16,763 nt of DNA, taken from contig JAIRXV010000027.1 in the NCBI GenBank assembly GCA_031268115.1, forward strand, positions 1 to 16,763, read 5' to 3'. This DNA is from Bifidobacteriaceae bacterium. GTDB taxonomy: Bacteria; Actinomycetota; Actinomycetes; Actinomycetales; WQXJ01. Below the pieces are notes generated by a model. That model made no database searches and was not told the origin of the DNA. It worked only from the letters and a program-made list of their open reading frames with translations. The translations under genes and the position numbers were made by a program. Within the stretch, counting starts at the first letter, position 1. Every line of letters starts with the position of its first letter. Below, in pieces: positions 14,475 to 16,763 of this stretch.

Positions 14475-15761
14475 ATGCCTGGCCAGACCCCGCCCCCGGT
14501 GGTCGGCTTCGGGACCCATACGGCCGCCATCGGCGAACTCGTCGCCTCGGTCTATGCGGCCGGATCGGGTGCCACCCGGTCCGGCCACCCGGACGACCCA
14601 TCGCCCGGTGTCCCCTCAATTCCCGCCCTGATGGACCGCCTGGCGACTCGGGGTCTCACGGGTGTGGTCAGTGTCGATGCCGGTTCCCTCACCGCCTTAG
14701 TCCAGGGTCGCTGCCCCCTTGCCCGGGTCGTGGCAACGCTCGTACACCGGGGTTTGATGCCCCTCACCACCCCGGCCCCCGCCGCGCGCACTCTGGGTGG
14801 CGCCATCACCCGTGAATCCGTGGGATCGTCGTCGTTCGCCACTGGTACCTTCGCGGCCAGCGTGACCGAGCTGCACCTACTCACCCCGTCTGGCGCGATC
14901 GTCGCCGCAAGTCCAAGTGGCCCGCACGCCGATCTGTTCCACCGAATCGTCGGCCGCGAAGGGCCCAGCGAGTGCTTCATCGTGGCGGCGCGCATCCGTT
15001 TGGTGCAAGCGGAGGATTTCGTGGTCACCCGCACGGTAGGCCTGCCAAACGCCAGGGACCTGGCCGCGGCGTTGGCCGTCATCGCCCACGAGGCAACGTG
15101 GGAGGGGCAACCGGTGCAGTTCGTGGAGGCAACAGTCCGCGCTAACACCTATACCATCGCGCTCGGACGTGCGGTTACGGGGGCCGAGGCACCCCTTCAC
15201 GCTGTCAGCCCATCGCATTACGACCGGGGTGGGCCACCTTACGCGGCCACCCTGAGCCCCGGCGCCTCCGATCTGCTGACGATGACGGACTACCTGCAAC
15301 GATGGGAGCCGGACGGATTCTGGCGCTCCTTCCACTACGGGTTAGCGCATCGCGGTGTCCGCCGGGCGTGGCCGGCGCGCCTACGCACCCCAAGCGTTTA
15401 CGCACGCCTCGACGCGCTCATGGACAGCCCCAACCCGGCCCAACTGCTGGAACGGTTGGCGCGTTGGCAGCCGGGCGCCCCGCGCGTGTTTCGGGAGGTC
15501 GCGGTGCCCCTCGCGGCGTTGGGGGAACTGTTGGAGTCTCTGAACGGCATCGTCCGGGAGGTGCCGCTGTGGGTGACCCCGTTTGCAACCCACGGGGACG
15601 ATGCCGGCCCAATCCCTTCCGCCGACCCCACCTTCTGGGCGTATTGCGGCATTTGGGGGCCCGGTGCGCATCAACGCACGGGTCATAATGTGGGCGCCGA
15701 GAACGCAATCGACCGACTAACTGCCGCCCTGGGTGGGCGCACGGTGAGATTCGGCGGTTGA
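14475..15761 (+). CDS. FAD-linked oxidoreductase, divergent DHCR24-like member
   Basis: A 428-aa predicted flavoprotein of the VAO/FAD_binding_4 class. The FAD-domain part is recognisable: GLTGVVSVDAGS, then HRGLMPL-TTPAPAARTLGGAI (the usual LMPLVVPQ...TLGGAV segment), SSSFATG, VTELHLLTPSG, and HADLFHRIVG. The C-terminal half has DYLQRWEPDGFWRSFHYG and RRAWPARLRTPSVY, resembling the conserved YLxRWxxDWFW and WPRR regions of actinobacterial delta24-sterol-reductase-like proteins. Odd points: the N-terminal segment that normally reads KTSNLFR is RSGHPDD, and the conserved NSYGTLGYA loop near FAD is replaced by REGPSECFI. FAD binding may therefore be altered. The ATG at 14475 has AAGGTGG about 6 nt upstream. 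An open extension of 52 codons upstream runs through the divergent promoter and is rejected. It is flanked by two secreted-protein genes; substrate unknown. Confidence 0.75.
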   Translation: MPGQTPPPVVGFGTHTAAIGELVASVYAAGSGATRSGHPDDPSPGVPSIPALMDRLATRGLTGVVSVDAGSLTALVQGRCPLARVVATLVHRGLMPLTTPAPAARTLGGAITRESVGSSSFATGTFAASVTELHLLTPSGAIVAASPSGPHADLFHRIVGREGPSECFIVAARIRLVQAEDFVVTRTVGLPNARDLAAALAVIAHEATWEGQPVQFVEATVRANTYTIALGRAVTGAEAPLHAVSPSHYDRGGPPYAATLSPGASDLLTMTDYLQRWEPDGFWRSFHYGLAHRGVRRAWPARLRTPSVYARLDALMDSPNPAQLLERLARWQPGAPRVFREVAVPLAALGELLESLNGIVREVPLWVTPFATHGDDAGPIPSADPTFWAYCGIWGPGAHQRTGHNVGAENAIDRLTAALGGRTVRFGG

Positions 15762-15792
15762 CGACCGCGTTAGCTGGCGAGGGCGAAGCCCG

Positions 15793-15814
15793 GACCAGAC
15801 GAAACGTGGCAGTA
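15793..15814 (+). repeat. 3' motif copy 2 (downstream of FAD oxidoreductase)
   Basis: It reads GACCAG-AC-GAAACG-TG-GCAG-TA, 31 nt after the oxidoreductase stop, in the sense orientation. It agrees with the other two copies at all 16 fixed positions of the core, and it is followed by GCATTC, as the other copies are by GCATC or ACATTC. A small GGGC-GAA-GCCC hairpin precedes it. Confidence 0.65.
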
Positions 15815-15823
15815 GCATTCTAA

Positions 15824-15922
15824 GAGACTGTCGGACAATGCCTGAGTCCGGCATTTTCGCAAATTATCGCCGCAGGTCCAAGCGTTGTGGTCATCGGCAA
15901 AACGGCTTTGTCCGACGGCCTC
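15824..15922. mobile_element. MITE-like sequence with imperfect terminal inverted repeats
   Basis: The ends 15824-15842 and 15904-15922 are inverted repeats matching at 16 of 19 positions, with a perfect core GTCGGACAA/TTGTCCGAC. The interior of about 60 bp is AT-richer than the surroundings and non-coding. No clean target-site duplication was seen (CTAA before, CTAG after). It could be a non-autonomous transposon relic or simply a long-range RNA stem; overlap of its right end with the next hairpin favours caution. Confidence 0.3.
15837..15855 (+). terminator. Possible terminator of the FAD oxidoreductase gene
   Basis: AATGCC and GGCATT pair (6 bp) around TGAGTCC, followed directly by TTC. 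An alternative fold CGGAC/GTCCG shares part of it. It is weak, but correctly placed 23 nt after the 3' motif. Confidence 0.4.
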
Positions 15923-15954
15923 CTAGGACGGTGCTTTTCAGCACCGTCCTAGGA
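15921..15954. terminator. Perfect 15-bp hairpin, likely bidirectional terminator
   Basis: TCCTAGGACGGTGCT (15921-15935) is exactly complementary to 15940-15954, with a 4-nt loop TTTC. It sits between convergent genes and can stop transcription from both sides. In the Big_2 gene direction it begins 5 nt after the 3' motif and the CATT segment. No long U-tract on either side. Confidence 0.7.
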
Positions 15955-15959
15955 ATGTT

Positions 15960-15981
15960 AGCTGCTGCGTTTCAACTGGTC
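15960..15981 (-). repeat. 3' motif copy 3 (downstream of Big_2 protein gene)
   Basis: In the transcript direction this reads GACCAG-TT-GAAACG-CA-GCAG-CT, beginning 74 nt after the stop. It matches copy 1 at 20 of 22 positions. Part of it forms one arm of the long hairpin at 15965-16012, and it is followed by AACATTC and the CCTAGG hairpin. Confidence 0.7.
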
Positions 15982-16012
15982 AGCGCGGTCTGCGCCGATC
16001 CAGTTGACGCAG
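15965..16012 (-). terminator. Long bulged hairpin behind the Big_2 protein gene
   Basis: CTGCGT plus CAACTGG (15965-15979, with TT bulged) pairs with CCAGTTG plus ACGCAG (16000-16012), 13 bp. The inner part continues with GCGC/GCGC around GGTCT. It starts about 43 nt after the stop codon and includes most of the 3' motif. Confidence 0.5.
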
Positions 16013-16055
16013 TCGTCGGCCGCTCTGTCGCCCGGCCTCCTAGGTTTAGCCCGGC

Positions 16056-16763
16056 TTACACCACGGTGACGGTGTAGGCCTTGGATTTGGTTCCCGCTTT
16101 GACCGTTATCTTCGCTGTGCCTGGGGCCTTGGCAACGAGGCGTCCGGCACTATCGATGGCGGCGACGCCGGGTGCCGAGGACTTGTATGCGACCTTCACC
16201 TTCGCGACCTTCGCCGACTTGTAGGTGGCGGAAACCGATGCGGCGGCACCGACTGCGAGAGTCTTCGGCACGTTCGCCGTGACGGAGGTCACCTTGGCAT
16301 TGCTCTTCTTTGCCAACACGGTCACGTTGACCGTGGCTTTCTTCCCGCCCGCGGATACGGTCAGAACCGACTTGCCGGCCTTCTTGGCGGTGACTGTGCC
16401 CTTGGAATTGACGGTGGCGACCGAACTCTTCGAGGACTTCCACGTCACAGAAACCGTGGCGCCCTGAGCCGTGTAGGCGTTCGCGGCGAGTCGCAGCTTT
16501 TGGCCCTTGACCAAGACCAGCGATTTCTGGCCGGCCTTGACCGCTGTGACCGCGACGGAATCGGACTCAAGCGGGACCACGATCAGTCCCGCCAGCGCTT
16601 TGGCCAAGTCCGATGTTGCCTTTTGGACTTCGGCCAGACTCGCGGCCGGATTGGCAAGAACCGTTCTCGCGGCCGTCACCGCCGAGGTGGCCAACGCCCA
16701 GGAATCGGCGGTGTAACCGGCCGTTGTCAGCCCCGCAGCGGAATCGACCAACGCTTGCAGCGC
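16056..16763 (-). CDS. Secreted/surface protein with FIVAR and two Big_2 Ig-like domains (5' end outside window)
   Basis: Only the last 235 residues are visible; the frame is open to the window edge. The first ~61 residues form a FIVAR-like helical module (LVDSAAGLTTAGYTADSW ... LAKALAGLI), very like those of the galactanase. Two tandem Big_2 (BIG2) domains follow, about 66-150 and 152-235, with the typical VTWKSSKSSVATVNSKGTV and AIDSAGRLVAKAPGTAKI cores. The tail is Lys-rich and ends after a strand with no LPXTG or membrane segment. Such tails usually belong to large extracellular glycan-active or adhesive proteins, so a further glycosidase upstream is likely but unseen. It converges with the oxidoreductase and ends in the stem-loop region. 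The catalytic function is unknown from this fragment. Confidence 0.85.
   Translation of the reverse strand, partial: ALQALVDSAAGLTTAGYTADSWALATSAVTAARTVLANPAASLAEVQKATSDLAKALAGLIVVPLESDSVAVTAVKAGQKSLVLVKGQKLRLAANAYTAQGATVSVTWKSSKSSVATVNSKGTVTAKKAGKSVLTVSAGGKKATVNVTVLAKKSNAKVTSVTANVPKTLAVGAAASVSATYKSAKVAKVKVAYKSSAPGVAAIDSAGRLVAKAPGTAKITVKAGTKSKAYTVTVV

Larger units (their letters stand above)
15762..16055. other. Convergent intergenic region rich in stem-loops
   Basis: These 294 bp lie between the stop codons of the oxidoreductase and the Big_2-domain protein and contain no supportable gene. Almost the whole stretch can fold. In order it has GGGC-GAA-GCCC (15781-15791), a copy of the 3' motif (15793-15814), a small hairpin (15837-15855), imperfect terminal repeats (15824-15842 and 15904-15922), a perfect 15-bp hairpin (15920s-15954), the second motif copy inside a long bulged hairpin (15960-16012), and a second GGCCTCCTAGG (about 16035-16045) repeating 15918-15928. 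Confidence 0.65.

Noticed and set aside
15762..16055. Integron attC-like recombination sites
   Set aside because: Hairpins follow genes as in cassette arrays, but there is no integrase and no GTTRRRY/RYYYAAC pair at the ends, and the flanking genes are large and in opposite orientations.
1..16763. tRNA, rRNA, CRISPR or prophage features
   Set aside because: No cloverleaf-like T-loop pattern in the gaps, no regularly spaced direct repeats, and no phage or transposase genes were seen.

Overview
The window is GC-rich, with third-position G/C bias, GTG starts and TANNNT-type -10 boxes. Together with the gene families present (GH53 galactanase with FIVAR and bacterial Ig-like modules, an HrpA helicase with a DUF3418-type C-terminus, a divergent DHCR24-like flavoprotein, an RbsABC-type sugar importer), this points to a carbohydrate-degrading Actinomycetota. 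The nearest habits are those of Bifidobacterium, Actinomyces, Propionibacteriaceae or Cellulomonas-type organisms. I cannot name a genus from sequence alone.

Left part (1-6613): a catabolic locus. Five genes run leftwards in the order SDR dehydrogenase, sugar isomerase/epimerase-like TIM barrel, lipoprotein substrate-binding protein, double ATPase, and an RbsC-like permease cut by the window edge. They are tightly spaced: a 4-bp ATGA overlap, then gaps of 78, 49 and 2 bp. A GntR/FCD regulator is transcribed divergently across a roughly 430-bp gap. The logical reading is import of a small carbohydrate or polyol, then oxidation by the SDR and isomerisation or epimerisation by the TIM barrel, with the FCD protein sensing a pathway metabolite. 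The substrate cannot be read from the sequence.

Middle (6635-10804): a complete HrpA-type DEAH RNA helicase, convergent with the regulator and separated from it by only 21 bp.

Right part (10805-16763): two large secreted proteins, both leftward. The first is a complete 1052-aa GH53 endo-beta-1,4-galactanase with a Big_4-like domain, about five FIVAR-like helical modules, a repetitive low-complexity linker and a basic Ig-like tail. The second enters from the right edge and shows only a FIVAR plus two Big_2 domains. Between them, on the plus strand, lies a divergent FAD-linked oxidoreductase. The GH53 and FAD genes share a 203-bp divergent promoter region with a candidate promoter and two palindromes.

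The least expected signal is in the non-coding DNA. A roughly 22-nt motif (GACCAG-NN-GAAACG-NN-GCAG) occurs three times, each time in sense orientation just downstream of a stop codon (GH53, FAD protein, Big_2 protein), and each time followed by a CAT(Y)C segment and a stem-loop. These are the only 3' intergenic spaces long enough to hold it in this window. It may be an undescribed 3'-UTR or terminator-associated RNA element, or a dispersed extragenic repeat. No tRNA, rRNA, CRISPR array or transposase gene was seen.
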